64,000 nt of DNA from FEN-1139 sp964396375 (GCA_964396375.1 CAYNEY010000006.1:93265-157264); one strand, 5' to 3'. Positions 1 through 9,595 are shown, numbered from the stretch's first letter. The notes: a model not told the origin generated them from the sequence alone. Numbers and translations are program-made.

Positions 1-108
1 AAGCGACCGCTCGAGTACCTGCGTGAGGCGATCGACAGATATTGGTCGGAGGCGCGCTTCGAGCTTACTGTCAATGTTGGCTGCGCGAGCGCGCGACTCG
101 CCGATTGA
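1..108 (+). CDS. C-terminal fragment of an unidentified protein (partial, 5' end outside window)
   Basis: Frame 1 is open from the first base and reads 35 residues with no internal stop, ending at a TGA at 106-108. It lies convergent to tamB, whose stop is only 11 bp further on, which is the spacing expected for two real genes meeting tail to tail. The peptide has no motif I recognise. A chance open frame of this length is possible in GC-rich DNA, so the call rests mainly on position. Confidence 0.4.
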   Translation, partial: KRPLEYLREAIDRYWSEARFELTVNVGCASARLAD

Positions 109-119
109 AAGGCGTAGTG

Positions 120-3100
120 CTAGTACCGGTACTGCCAGAGGAGGTCGAGCCCGGCCCCCAGCGAGCCGAGTTCGGTGCGCAGTGACCAGTTGGGATCGAA
201 GCGAAAATCTATGGTTCCGCTGAAGCCAGCCTCGCGGGTCGTTTCGCCCGGTCGGGCAGCAGTGGTCTCGGGACTCTTGTAGGTAGCCTCGAACCACAGA
301 TTGTCGCGGAGCGGGACCGCTGCCGTGTAGTTGGCGTGCTCCCGATCGACCGAGGTCGAGAGTTCCACGGCCTGGAGCGCCGTGCCGGAAAAGGCTTGAT
401 TGAGCAACGCCGCTCCGACCCCTGCACCCGCTTGGGCTGATGCAGTATCGTCGGTGCGCGTGCCAAGCAGAAGCGCCTGGACCTCGGCCTCGCTCTTCGA
501 CGGAGGATCACTGCTGAGAGACAAGCGAGCCTCCTCGGCTGTCCCTTGCACTCGGGCGGTAACCAGGTGTGTGGGGCCGCGCCACACCGCGGTCACGTCT
601 AGGCGCGGATTGTCGAGTTGCTCCGGATCCAAGACGACGGTACCGCGCTCGATCACGAACACTCTCCCAAACAGACTGAGTCGTCCCCCCTGGCCCAGCA
701 GGACAGTGCCGGTTGCCGAGAGCTGTTGGTCGAAATCCATCCGCACGAAGCCGGAGACCGGTAGGGAGAGATCGGCGCGTTTGACGCGGGTGTTGGCAGG
801 CAAAGAGAGATCAATCAGATACCGTAGCTGCTGGCCACGCAGCCGCACCGACCGCTCATGCATCGGTTGCAGGACCACGATCGCAGGATTGTCGTCTAGC
901 TCCACGGGGCGCTGATCGAGTTCGGTGGGGAGCTCGAGTTCGAGCTTGTTCGGTTGGATGTCAACGTTGAGTTGTCGAGTTCGAAGCTCCGGCACCAGGG
1001 TGACGCTCGCAGAGCCGAGCAGGGTGGCCCGAGTCACGCCCGCCACGATCAGCGGTACCCGTTCGGCGCGGTCGATCGTGACCAGCATGCGCTCGAGCCT
1101 CAAGTCGTCGAGCGAGAGCGCGGCGGAGCCGAACAGATTGGGCTCCGGTGCTCCGAGGGCTGCGCTCCACTCGGGAACCGTGAGCGTGGTGCGGTGGCCA
1201 GTGGAGGTGGCCTGCGCGCGCAAGTTGATGTCGGTCACTGCAAACCCGAGCTCCTCGAATGTCAGGTGTCCATGGCTCAAGCTAGCGCGACCGCCCAGCC
1301 TGGTGCGGTAGGACACACCGCCCGTGGGAGTCTTGTCAGGTTCCAGGCTGGCGGTGAGATCGGCGTCCAGATGTCCCCCGAGATCACCCACGCTTTCTCC
1401 GAGCACGAGCCGAAGGAGCTGTGCGTCGTAGCCGGTCATGCGTGCTGTCAGAAGCAGCGAGCCGCTCCGGTCCAGAAGAGGCCATGGGCCGGAGGCCAGA
1501 AGGGGGATGGTGACGCCGATCTCAGCCTCTGCGCCGCCATCGAACAGCCGAAGCTCGGTCCGCAAGAGTGAGCCTTGTTGATCGCAGCCGAGCAGAACCT
1601 GACCAAGCGGCAAGCTTGCAAGCTTTGCTTCATCGATGGGCAGAAGGCCAGTCAGTCGCGTCAAGCCTTCGGAACGCGACAGCGTGAGGGAGCCGCGGAG
1701 CTTGCCAGAGAGACCCCACTCAGCAGGCAATCCTGGCACGTGTTCGAGCGGGAGCCCGAGCCAGGATGCCTCGAGCTGACCCGTCCAGTTGAAGTCTCCC
1801 AGCGATCGGCCCCGCTGGGGCCAGGCCAGCGTGCCCGAACCCGTGAGATTGGCGACGGGTTGCGAGTTGGACTCCAGGCTCGAGAGAAGTCGCCATTCGC
1901 CGCTCTCCTCGATGTACTCGGCGGTGACCGCGGCATCGAACGCAGGCGCTCTCGGCTTGTTCAGGAAGGAAAGGTTGGTGAGTTGGCCATCGAGGACCAG
2001 CCGGGGTGCGGCCAAGTCTCCGGTCACCAGCAGCTTCCCGGAGACGATGGCGTCGGCGTCGAGGGGCCCGGTGAGGTCGAAAAAACTGCTCAGTCGCCCT
2101 GGTGGGAGGCTGACCAAGGCTTGGATGGACATCTGCTCCAGCCCCTCCTCGAGCAGCTGCTCCACGGACCAGCTTGCTGTGGTGGAAGGGGGAACCCCAG
2201 GGGTACCGGTCACGTCGTTTTCGACGAATGGAGAAGAGGCTGGCCACCCGAGACGCACCGTTGCATTGAGCGCGGGTGTGCCGGCGCGGAGGGCCGAAAG
2301 CTCGATATCAGCACGCCGAGTCGCGCCGTCGAAGCCAGAGCCGATCCGAAGTTCGATGGGAACTGGAGGGATCGCGCCCAATTCCCCTGCCAGAACACTT
2401 GGCCACTGGCCGCGGGCGGCAAGATTCAGGGTCGCGTCAGCCCATGCGTCGGGATCCCTGCGCTCGATGGCGAGCTGAGCGTCGATCCGGCCTTCCAAAC
2501 TCCGCATCGGATGGCCCTCTGGCAGCAGCTGAGCCAACGACTCGAGGGCCATGGCATTCCACGTCAGATCCAGATGACCGGTGGTGCGCGCGAGATCGGG
2601 TAAAGGCGAGGCTCCATGGTCGAGCACAAGCTCGAAATCGCTGGTGAACGCTTCCAGCGTCGGGGCGCCTGCGCGCAGACTTCCCACCAGATCAGGTCCT
2701 GAGAGGCGAGCGTCCAAGGTCCCCGAGATCCCGCGGAGGCCGGGGAACGTAAGTTTGTCGACGACAAGCTCCAGGTGCCCCCCGCGTCCTTGCTCGGTCA
2801 GCTCCGCGCCGAGTGTGCCGTGCAGGTGTCCCGAGAGCACTCCCCCGTCCAATCCCAGTACCTTGGCCAACTCATCGAGATCGATTGCATCGGTGGTGGC
2901 CCCGATCGCCAACCGGTCGGGTGTGCGCGCGGCCGAGAACTCGAAGGTCCCGAAGCTGCCAGTGAGGAGGAGTTCAGGAAGTTCGACGCGCTCCCCTTGC
3001 ACGGTGAGGCGTTCCCCGCGGACCGAGAGCGTCGCACCCCGGCGCTCGATGCTTCCATCGATCTGAGACAATGAAAGGCCATCCGTGAAGGTGCTCGACG

Positions 3101-4742
3101 CCGAGAGGTCCAAAGTGGCACTGTGGGGCTCGCGCGCACGGAGCGTGACCCTGCCCGCGCCGAGAGTTCCAGCAAACTGAAGCGAGGCATGCTCGAAGTG
3201 CCCGAGGGGGGTGCTCACGCCGCGTACCTGGAAGTCGACAGAGCCGGCGAGAGCCTCGGGAGATGCGAGGGGACCACGCGCAGCCACGACGAAACTCGCG
3301 TTCTGACCCTTCACTCCCGCGAACTCTGCTCCTGCGAGTTCTCCAGTGGCCGAGAGGGTCAGCTGGTCATCCTCGAGGGACGCGAGCCAGCGCGTGGAGA
3401 GTCGCCCCTCGAGCCCACCGAAGAGCTCCTGCAGTCGCTCGGTTCGGCCGAGATCGGGGCTCTCGAGTTGCGCGTCGACATCGATGCGCGAAGAGGGGTG
3501 GACGAAGGTGGCTAGGCGGAGCGTGGTACTCCGCTCGTGGATCACCAGTGAGGCCGAGGTGCCCTCGGGGTCGATGGTGGCGACGAAGTCGGCGGGTGGT
3601 GTCGAGTGGCCGGCGATCGTCCCTGCACGGATGCGTCCGGCGAGCCGCGCGCGGGTCCCTGAGGTCTCGCTCAAGATCTCGAGTGATGCTTTGGCCCCGA
3701 GCTGGCTGGTCCAAAGTTCCCCCGAGAGATCGCGCAGATCGAAGTCGGAGAGCTCGACATCACCCGAGATCCGGAGCGGAACCTTGAACGGCTCTGCGAC
3801 CAAGTCAGCTTTCAGACGACCTGCTTCTGATGCCAGGTCGACGTGGACGGCAGGGCGCACCCATGGACCGCGAGCCGTTACCGTGGCCGTAGCCGGGCTC
3901 TCGAGCGGGAAGGCCGACCAGAGTCGACGGACATCTTCGGGGATGAGCTCGGTGAGAACCAGGCGTGCCTCGAGCTCTCGCTCACGAATCTCGAACTGAA
4001 CGTTGGCCGGAACCTCACCCACCACCAGCGTGAACACCCCCGAGGTGCGGGCTTGAGTTCGTACGCTGAGCTTTCCTTCACCGCGGACAGTGACGCCGGT
4101 CGAGGTGATCAGACGGAGCCCGAGGTGAGAGAGTTCCACGGCCACGCCGCCCTTGGCGAACAGGACGTCGGCGTGGATGCGCGACAACTCACCGGAAAGC
4201 TCGGGCAGCTGCGGCAAGGTTGAACGAATCGCGACGCGCTCCACGTCGAGCGAGGGAAACCACAGCCGAAAGGAACGCCGCGACGCGCGCTCTGGGCTCG
4301 GCTCGCGGGATTCGAAGGCTCGGATCAGACTCGGGGTCTCGCGATCGGGGCCCGGCAAGAGGGCGAGTCTGGCTCGCTCGATCCTGAGACGCTCGAGAGA
4401 GAGGGTGATCTTGCTTTTTTGCGTAAGAAGGGCAAAAAGGGTGCGTGCGCCCGAGAGTTCCGTGCGCACATTCGAGAGCACCAGCACTTCGCGGCCCTCC
4501 ACGTCGAAGATCCGCACCTCACCGACTTCAAGTGCGTCGAGGCCCAGTCTGGTGAGCCTCTCTATCACGAAGCGACCCTCATACTCACGAGACAAGAGTT
4601 CTCCCAAGCTGTCCGCAAGTAGCGCCCTGCCTTTCGGCAGGTTGAGGTGGAAGAGGAGCGAGGTCCCCGCACAGAACGTGAAGAGCACCAGGGCGAGCAG
4701 GAGACGCCGTGTCGAGCGCAGCCACGCGCGACCGTGCGCCAT
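120..4742 (-). CDS. tamB: TamB-like translocation and assembly module protein (DUF490/AsmA-type)
   Basis: Encodes 1540 residues. An N-terminal hydrophobic anchor (about residues 10-30, Leu-rich, after an Arg-rich start) is followed by a very long beta-rich periplasmic region with alternating hydrophobic and polar residues, typical of TamB/AsmA-like bridge proteins. The C-terminus (about the last 350 residues) matches the TamB C-terminal domain style and ends in an aromatic residue (WQYRY). TamB spans the periplasm from the inner membrane and works with TamA in outer-membrane protein assembly or lipid transport. The chosen ATG at 4742 overlaps the tamA stop (TGATG), which indicates translational coupling. 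An upstream ATG at 4802 lies inside tamA and is less likely. Length is slightly above the E. coli protein (about 1260 residues). Confidence 0.88.
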   Translation of the reverse strand: MAHGRAWLRSTRRLLLALVLFTFCAGTSLLFHLNLPKGRALLADSLGELLSREYEGRFVIERLTRLGLDALEVGEVRIFDVEGREVLVLSNVRTELSGARTLFALLTQKSKITLSLERLRIERARLALLPGPDRETPSLIRAFESREPSPERASRRSFRLWFPSLDVERVAIRSTLPQLPELSGELSRIHADVLFAKGGVAVELSHLGLRLITSTGVTVRGEGKLSVRTQARTSGVFTLVVGEVPANVQFEIRERELEARLVLTELIPEDVRRLWSAFPLESPATATVTARGPWVRPAVHVDLASEAGRLKADLVAEPFKVPLRISGDVELSDFDLRDLSGELWTSQLGAKASLEILSETSGTRARLAGRIRAGTIAGHSTPPADFVATIDPEGTSASLVIHERSTTLRLATFVHPSSRIDVDAQLESPDLGRTERLQELFGGLEGRLSTRWLASLEDDQLTLSATGELAGAEFAGVKGQNASFVVAARGPLASPEALAGSVDFQVRGVSTPLGHFEHASLQFAGTLGAGRVTLRAREPHSATLDLSASSTFTDGLSLSQIDGSIERRGATLSVRGERLTVQGERVELPELLLTGSFGTFEFSAARTPDRLAIGATTDAIDLDELAKVLGLDGGVLSGHLHGTLGAELTEQGRGGHLELVVDKLTFPGLRGISGTLDARLSGPDLVGSLRAGAPTLEAFTSDFELVLDHGASPLPDLARTTGHLDLTWNAMALESLAQLLPEGHPMRSLEGRIDAQLAIERRDPDAWADATLNLAARGQWPSVLAGELGAIPPVPIELRIGSGFDGATRRADIELSALRAGTPALNATVRLGWPASSPFVENDVTGTPGVPPSTTASWSVEQLLEEGLEQMSIQALVSLPPGRLSSFFDLTGPLDADAIVSGKLLVTGDLAAPRLVLDGQLTNLSFLNKPRAPAFDAAVTAEYIEESGEWRLLSSLESNSQPVANLTGSGTLAWPQRGRSLGDFNWTGQLEASWLGLPLEHVPGLPAEWGLSGKLRGSLTLSRSEGLTRLTGLLPIDEAKLASLPLGQVLLGCDQQGSLLRTELRLFDGGAEAEIGVTIPLLASGPWPLLDRSGSLLLTARMTGYDAQLLRLVLGESVGDLGGHLDADLTASLEPDKTPTGGVSYRTRLGGRASLSHGHLTFEELGFAVTDINLRAQATSTGHRTTLTVPEWSAALGAPEPNLFGSAALSLDDLRLERMLVTIDRAERVPLIVAGVTRATLLGSASVTLVPELRTRQLNVDIQPNKLELELPTELDQRPVELDDNPAIVVLQPMHERSVRLRGQQLRYLIDLSLPANTRVKRADLSLPVSGFVRMDFDQQLSATGTVLLGQGGRLSLFGRVFVIERGTVVLDPEQLDNPRLDVTAVWRGPTHLVTARVQGTAEEARLSLSSDPPSKSEAEVQALLLGTRTDDTASAQAGAGVGAALLNQAFSGTALQAVELSTSVDREHANYTAAVPLRDNLWFEATYKSPETTAARPGETTREAGFSGTIDFRFDPNWSLRTELGSLGAGLDLLWQYRY

Positions 4743-6865
4743 CAGAAAGACTCTCCGAGCGCGAGGTGCAGCGAGAGGGGAAGATAACGCGACCCAAACC
4801 AAGGACGCATCTCGGCCTGATCTCGGATCGGACCCTCGGGAGGCGCACCCCGGGTCCGCTCCAAGACCCGAGCCCCGAGATCGAGTCGAAAGGGCCCGAT
4901 CAGCGTATCGTAGCGGAAACCGAGACCGAGCGAGAGATGCGGCGCGAACAGGCGCAGTCCGAGTTCTTGCCGCGTCACGTCGCTGGCGTCGGCGAAGACC
5001 ACGGTTCCAAATGAGCGCCCGAGATCGAACCTAACCTCCGTGGAGGCTTCCCAGAGGGTGAGGCCCCCGAGCGGGCGCACGCAATCCGGATCCCCAGGCG
5101 AGAGGAAGCAATTGACCGTACCATCGCTCAAGAGGCCAAGCGGGCCATGGGGCCCAACCTCGCTCACTCCGTACCCTCGGTTCGAGTTGGGGCCTCCGGA
5201 GTAGAAAGCGCGGAACAGGAGGCGCTGTTGATCCCGGATCACTGAGGGGTCACTCGGATCGCTGGCAATCCGGTTCGGGTCGGAAAGGGTTTGTCCGTAA
5301 TTGCGGGGAAGCAAAAAGCCGAAGGTGAGACGGGTCGCCAAGACCGCCCGCGAGGAAACGGGAAGGTAGGTGCGGATTTCGGGTCGCACGCGCACATCGG
5401 AGACGTCGCTGCCGACGGCGGAGAAGGGAACCTGCAGCGAATTGCCGACCAAGACCCCGCGCTTGGGGCGAATCCGGTCGTCGCGCAGGTCGAGAGTAAA
5501 CAAGAACTCTGGGTAAGCAATGGATAGGGTCTCGAGGCCGCGCGGCAGTCCGGGTTCAGAGGGAGGCGCCTGATAGCTGAGTGGTACGTTGGCTTGATAC
5601 GAGAAGCCTGGCGAGACCATCACTTTCAGATCGAAGAAGGAGCGTTGCACAGCGACCGCCGAGCGAAACTCGTGATAGCCGAAGATGCGTTCGTCTCTGG
5701 GATCCTTGTCTTGCGGTAGCGGAAAGAGCAGGGGGTAGATATTGTATTCAACCGACAGGACGCCGGTGGTTCGACCCTCCACGAACGAGGGTTGACGGAG
5801 TTCTGCGCGCAAGCGGTTGGCGGGGAGCAGGCGGGTGGGTGCCTCGAGCCGGGAGGTTCGAGTGGGGTACAAAGACACGCTCGGGCGGTTGTCTAGCGAG
5901 AAGCGGCGTAGCCTTCCGAGAAAATTGCGGTGCTCCCAGCCGAAGCGGAGTCCGGTCGTCACCTGAACGGGATCGATACGGACACCGAGGCCTGCTCGCG
6001 CCGAGCGCAGGGGCGCCTCTTTGACCCGAACCCGGATCGGCACGGCGTTGTTGGCGCGAAGCTCAAACTGGGGCTCCACCGAAACCGACGAGAAGACGCC
6101 GAGATCCACCAGAGCGTTCTCCGCTTCACGCACATCCGAACGACGGAAGGGGCGGTTGGACTCAAGCTGGAGGGTTCTTCGGACAATCGCCTCGGGCAGC
6201 TTCGAGAGACCCACCACGGTGACTGGGCCGATGGTGATCGGCGGCCCAGGTTCCACTGGAAGCGCTACGTCCGCGGTGTGGTGGGTCACGTCAACTGTGA
6301 CTTCGCCATCCACACGGGCCAGCGGAAGGCCATGCTCGGCGAGCACTGCCAGCATATCGCGGCGCGAGCGCTCATACACCTCTTCGTCGAAAGGTTGACC
6401 CTCGGCGAGCTTGATGGCGCGTTGGGTACGGAAGGCGACTTCAGCGGGGAGATGTTCGAGCCCACTTGGCACCACGCGGCGCACTCGCACCGGCTCCCCC
6501 TCATCGATTCGCAAGAAGACCCGCGCTGTGCGGTCCGCCTCGTCGCGCACGATCCGCGCGACCGTCACTTTGGCCTCGTAGTAGCCGCGCATCCGGTACA
6601 GCCGTTCGATTCGTAACAGGTCGGCGCGGAGCCGTGACTCGTCGAGCAACGAGATTTCGAAGAACACTCCTTCTAGTCCCGGCAGGCCGAGCAATCGCGG
6701 TGAGGTGGTCTGGCTGAGCTGACCTAGAACCTCATCGGCGTCGAGAGCGCGAGCCCCCGCGAGTTCGAGGGAAGTAAGGGCATAGTTGCCTTCCGGCGGC
6801 GGAGTCGCACTGCAACCGAACCCCGCAAACACCAGAAGCAAGAGGAGCTGAAGCCATCGTGCCAT
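4742..6865 (-). CDS. tamA: TamA-like outer-membrane protein of the BamA/Omp85 family, with a possible lipobox
   Basis: Encodes 707 residues. POTRA-like domains fill about residues 30-330 (phrases such as RMRGYYEAKV and GLSKLPEAIVRRTLQLESNRPF), followed by an Omp85 16-strand barrel. An NRGYG segment near the C-terminal third corresponds to the conserved RGF/RGY loop-6 motif, and the last residue is Phe, as in beta-barrels. The gene directly precedes and overlaps tamB, the usual TamA-TamB pairing. The start at 6865 gives a hydrophobic leader ending FAGFGC, which looks like a lipoprotein cleavage site, so the N-terminus may be lipidated. An in-frame ATG at 7000 would add 45 residues crossing a terminator hairpin and is rejected. 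Confidence 0.85.
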   Translation of the reverse strand: MARWLQLLLLLVFAGFGCSATPPPEGNYALTSLELAGARALDADEVLGQLSQTTSPRLLGLPGLEGVFFEISLLDESRLRADLLRIERLYRMRGYYEAKVTVARIVRDEADRTARVFLRIDEGEPVRVRRVVPSGLEHLPAEVAFRTQRAIKLAEGQPFDEEVYERSRRDMLAVLAEHGLPLARVDGEVTVDVTHHTADVALPVEPGPPITIGPVTVVGLSKLPEAIVRRTLQLESNRPFRRSDVREAENALVDLGVFSSVSVEPQFELRANNAVPIRVRVKEAPLRSARAGLGVRIDPVQVTTGLRFGWEHRNFLGRLRRFSLDNRPSVSLYPTRTSRLEAPTRLLPANRLRAELRQPSFVEGRTTGVLSVEYNIYPLLFPLPQDKDPRDERIFGYHEFRSAVAVQRSFFDLKVMVSPGFSYQANVPLSYQAPPSEPGLPRGLETLSIAYPEFLFTLDLRDDRIRPKRGVLVGNSLQVPFSAVGSDVSDVRVRPEIRTYLPVSSRAVLATRLTFGFLLPRNYGQTLSDPNRIASDPSDPSVIRDQQRLLFRAFYSGGPNSNRGYGVSEVGPHGPLGLLSDGTVNCFLSPGDPDCVRPLGGLTLWEASTEVRFDLGRSFGTVVFADASDVTRQELGLRLFAPHLSLGLGFRYDTLIGPFRLDLGARVLERTRGAPPEGPIRDQAEMRPWFGSRYLPLSLHLALGESF

Positions 6866-6919
6866 GGTCCGAGGCGACCAGCGGTGCGCTGTGCTCCAAC
6901 ACGCCACAACCAGCCGCCT

Positions 6920-6968
6920 GGCACCGACAAACAGAGAACGCCCGCCCACCGATCCGGCGAGCGGGCGT
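6920..6968 (-). terminator. Intrinsic terminator after the 7007-7720 lipoprotein gene
   Basis: A perfect 8-bp GC-rich stem (6938-6945 with 6961-6968, ACGCCCGC/GCGGGCGT) has a 15-nt loop. On the minus strand it is followed by the T-rich stretch TCTCTGTTTGTC. It lies between the lipoprotein stop and the tamA start, so tamA probably needs its own promoter or readthrough. Confidence 0.6.
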
Positions 6969-6978
6969 CGCGTCGGTA

Positions 6979-6994
6979 CCCGGTTCGAACCGGG
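6979..6994. repeat. 16-bp perfect palindrome
   Basis: CCCGGTTCGAACCGGG reads the same on both strands and lies 10 bp from the terminator stem, just after the lipoprotein stop codon at 7007. It may be a second stem of the transcription end or a binding site for a dimeric protein. It resembles a tRNA T-arm, but no tRNA can be folded around it. Confidence 0.5.
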
Positions 6995-7006
6995 ACCCAT
7001 CCGCGT

Positions 7007-7720
7007 TCAACCCTTCGGTTCGTCCTTGGGCTTGCGCTTCACGCCAGGCAGCGTGGCAAGCTCAGTGCTTTGCTCGAGGACCTCCCACTTCTGGAAGGTG
7101 AGAATCCCCATGATCGGATCGGCCTGCGCCCCGGTCGAGCCACCCGTAAAGGTGGTTGAGTACGAGCCATTCACGCGCACCTTGGCGCCTTTGGCGGGCA
7201 GCGGGTTCGGCAAGGTCTTGCCCCAGAAGGTGTCCTGAACCTCAGCCTTTTCGCCCTTCTTGTCGTACTCTTCGATGGCGTCGTAGATCTGCGCATAGTT
7301 CGAGGCCCACCCGATCACCGCGATGGAATCCGCCTTGGTGGCGTCCTTGGTGTCGCCGATCCAGAAGGTGGGGAACGGCGGTTTGCAGTTTTCCGGATCG
7401 GCCTTACCGCCCTTGTGCACCGCACACTCGGGAGCCTGCATCAGGTTGGTATCAACGATGTAGCCCTCCACGGTGATCGGCTTGTCACCCAAGCTCTTGC
7501 GCAAGACCCGGCTGCGCAGGCTATAGCCCGCACCCCAAACCGTGTACACGTCACCTTTCTTGATGGGGGTCTGCGGAACGTTCGGGACCGCCGGTAGGCT
7601 GACCTGAACCTTGGGTGCGGGACGAGGCTCGTACTTGACCTCATCGCCACCACAGGAAAACATCCCCAACGCGAGGATAGAGACGAGAACTTTGACGGAC
7701 GTGCGTGGACCGAGCGACAT
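7007..7720 (-). CDS. Putative lipoprotein of unknown function
   Basis: Encodes 237 residues. The start at 7720 is chosen because GAGGAG lies 7 nt upstream; longer in-frame starts at 7735 and 7831 lack this. The leader (LVSILALGMFSCGG) is a signal peptide ending at a Cys followed by Gly-Gly, typical of lipoproteins, though the -3 residue is not the usual Leu. After a Pro-rich linker comes a compact domain with segments such as ITVEGYIVDTN and VRVNGSYS, which suggests an OB-like beta-barrel. The C-terminus is Lys/Glu/Pro-rich. I do not recognise the family. It is upstream of tamA on the same strand but separated by a terminator. Confidence 0.7.
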   Translation of the reverse strand: MSLGPRTSVKVLVSILALGMFSCGGDEVKYEPRPAPKVQVSLPAVPNVPQTPIKKGDVYTVWGAGYSLRSRVLRKSLGDKPITVEGYIVDTNLMQAPECAVHKGGKADPENCKPPFPTFWIGDTKDATKADSIAVIGWASNYAQIYDAIEEYDKKGEKAEVQDTFWGKTLPNPLPAKGAKVRVNGSYSTTFTGGSTGAQADPIMGILTFQKWEVLEQSTELATLPGVKRKPKDEPKG

Positions 7721-7936
7721 TCGGGAACTCCTCATGAAAGCCGATAGCCGACGCCACGAGTAACACGCATTGGGTCTTTGGCTCAAGTGCGGTATCGCTG
7801 AAAAACCACCCAAGGCCGATTGGTTGACCAATCTTTACTCAGGTTGCCCAAACTGGGGGAGGGGACCGTTGCCAAGTAGCCCTTGTCGGCCTTTTGGCCG
7901 CTAAGGGAGGATAGGCTGGGGAGGGTGCTCTCACCG

Positions 7937-8716
7937 ATGCAGAGTATTCTGCGAAGTTTGACACTGCGTCCTTCAAAACTAGCGTTGGCCGAGGTGAGCT
8001 CCCGAACCATCATCATTGGGGACGTACACGGTTGCTCGGCCGAGCTTGGCGACCTGCTCGCTCGGATCCGTGTCGATCCCTCCGATCGCGTCGTGTTCGT
8101 TGGGGATCTGGTGGGGCGCGGCCCGGACACGCTGGGCGTGTTGCGCTTGGCGCGGGAACTCGGAGCAGTCGTGGTGCAAGGTAATCACGAGCGCCGGCTC
8201 CTCGATGTGCATCATGCCGTCGGCAAGAACGCTCGACAGCTGCGGCTCGGCCCGAGTCATCGGCGGATCGTGCGAAGCTTCGGAGAAGCCGAGTGGCAAC
8301 AGCTTGAACAGATGCCGGTGCTGTTCCCGTTGCCTGCCCATGATTTGGTGGTGGTGCACGCCGGCCTCGATCCGAGCGTCGCGCTCGACGCTCAGGATCC
8401 TTGGGTTCTGACTCACATTCGGAGCCTCGACGAGCAAGGGCGCCCCAGTCATCGAGCTACCGGTGATTTTTGGGCCGCGCATTGGAGCAGGACACCGCAC
8501 GTCGCGTTTGGTCACCACGCGCTGGCCTCGCTGCAGCTTCATCCTTACGCGACCGGACTCGACACGGGCTGTGTGTACGGAGGACGACTCACCGGGCTTG
8601 TTCTGGAGCCAGAGCAAAAGGTGCTCGGCGTGTCCGAGCGCGAAGCCCAGTTGGTGAGCGTTCCGGCCCGGCGTCGCTACTTCGACGGCGAAGCCGACAG
8701 AAGCATCAGCGTATGA
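7937..8716 (+). CDS. Metallophosphatase of the PPP superfamily (ApaH/PrpE-like)
   Basis: About 259 residues. The metal-binding signatures of calcineurin-type phosphoesterases appear in order: GDVHG, GDLVGRGPD, GNHE, a HAG segment (VVHAGLDP) and a late GH (FGHHAL). The GDLV.RGP form is nearest to diadenosine tetraphosphatases (ApaH, PrpE), so hydrolysis of Ap4A-like nucleotides or of phosphoprotein is likely, in the cytoplasm. The start is uncertain: ATG at 7937 has a GGGAGGG stretch 11 nt upstream, ATG at 7883 is also in frame, and the conserved domain begins only about 20 residues after 7937. The stop overlaps the rsmE start by ATGA, so the two genes are coupled. Confidence 0.8.
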   Translation: MQSILRSLTLRPSKLALAEVSSRTIIIGDVHGCSAELGDLLARIRVDPSDRVVFVGDLVGRGPDTLGVLRLARELGAVVVQGNHERRLLDVHHAVGKNARQLRLGPSHRRIVRSFGEAEWQQLEQMPVLFPLPAHDLVVVHAGLDPSVALDAQDPWVLTHIRSLDEQGRPSHRATGDFWAAHWSRTPHVAFGHHALASLQLHPYATGLDTGCVYGGRLTGLVLEPEQKVLGVSEREAQLVSVPARRRYFDGEADRSISV

Positions 8717-9453
8717 GCACGTTGCGCGTCTCCGTTCCCGAGTTGACCGAAGGTGTTGTCACCCTCGATCGCGAGAGTTCTCACTACGTACTTTTGGTGC
8801 GACGTGCTCGAATCGGTCAACGCCTCGAGCTGTTCGCTGCAGCCGAGCAGCGCACGGTCTCGGCGGTGCTGATCGGTAGCGAACAAGGTCGCGCTCGATG
8901 TGCGATCGAGGCCGAGGTGCGGCCCGTGCGCGCTCGGCGACCACTCTGTGTGGTCCAGGCCTACGGCAAGCACGACAAGATCGAGCAGGTGGTGCGCAAC
9001 GTGACCGCGCTCGGTGCGACGCAGCTGATCATCTTGCTCTCCGAGCGGGTGGTGGTGCGTCCAGAGCCAGAAAAGGCAGCGGCGCGCCATGAGCGTTTGG
9101 TCCGCATCGCGCTCGACACCGCTCGGCAGTCGGGCCGCTGTGATGTGCCGGAGCTGCTTGGGCCAGTTGATTTCGCCGAACTCGGGCGGATCCGTGCGCG
9201 CCTTCCTGCTTTTGGTCTGATGCTCGATCCCTCGGCCAAACTAGGCCTCGCGGATATTCTCGAGGAGCATATTCCCGAAGGCGTGGCGGTGTTGATCGGT
9301 CCGGAAGGGGGGTTCACCGCACGCGAACGGGAACTGGCTTGGGGGCTCGGATTTCTCCCTGTGCGTTTCGGCGAGCTGGTCCTGAGAACGGAACTCACCT
9401 CCGCCGCCGTGTTGGGTGCGTTGCTGCTCTGGACTGAACGCGCCAGCAGGTAG
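8713..9453 (+). CDS. rsmE: 16S rRNA (uracil-1498-N3)-methyltransferase RsmE
   Basis: Encodes 246 residues, the normal size for RsmE (E. coli 243). An N-terminal PUA-like domain (residues 1-70, with SSHYVLLVRRARIGQ) precedes a SPOUT methyltransferase domain with the family hallmark IGPEGGFTARE near residue 197 and LGFLPVRFGELVLRTELT, part of the deep trefoil knot that binds S-adenosylmethionine. It modifies U1498 of 16S rRNA in the assembled small subunit. The ATG overlaps the stop of the phosphatase gene (ATGA). Much longer in-frame starts inside the upstream gene are discarded. Confidence 0.93.
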   Translation: MSTLRVSVPELTEGVVTLDRESSHYVLLVRRARIGQRLELFAAAEQRTVSAVLIGSEQGRARCAIEAEVRPVRARRPLCVVQAYGKHDKIEQVVRNVTALGATQLIILLSERVVVRPEPEKAAARHERLVRIALDTARQSGRCDVPELLGPVDFAELGRIRARLPAFGLMLDPSAKLGLADILEEHIPEGVAVLIGPEGGFTARERELAWGLGFLPVRFGELVLRTELTSAAVLGALLLWTERASR

Positions 9454-9595
9454 GCTTTTGTAGTCCGCGGATGGCCTTCTTCGGTGTCGGACCAAAGAAG
9501 GTGGTGGTTGCACGGCCACCGCCCTGCCGTTCAGGAAAAAAACTCGACCAAAAACCGAGCCTTACAGTTGGTTAGGGGTTCGGTCCGCTCGGCTG

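Noticed and set aside
954..2603. Long plus-strand open frames opposite tamB (205 and 342 codons)
   Set aside because: They are antisense shadows of a well-supported tamB frame in GC-rich DNA and show no domain, signal or ribosome-binding site.
6971..7000. tRNA T-arm-like GGTTCGAACC
   Set aside because: The palindrome gives a six-base loop and no D-arm, anticodon arm or acceptor stem can be formed on either strand.
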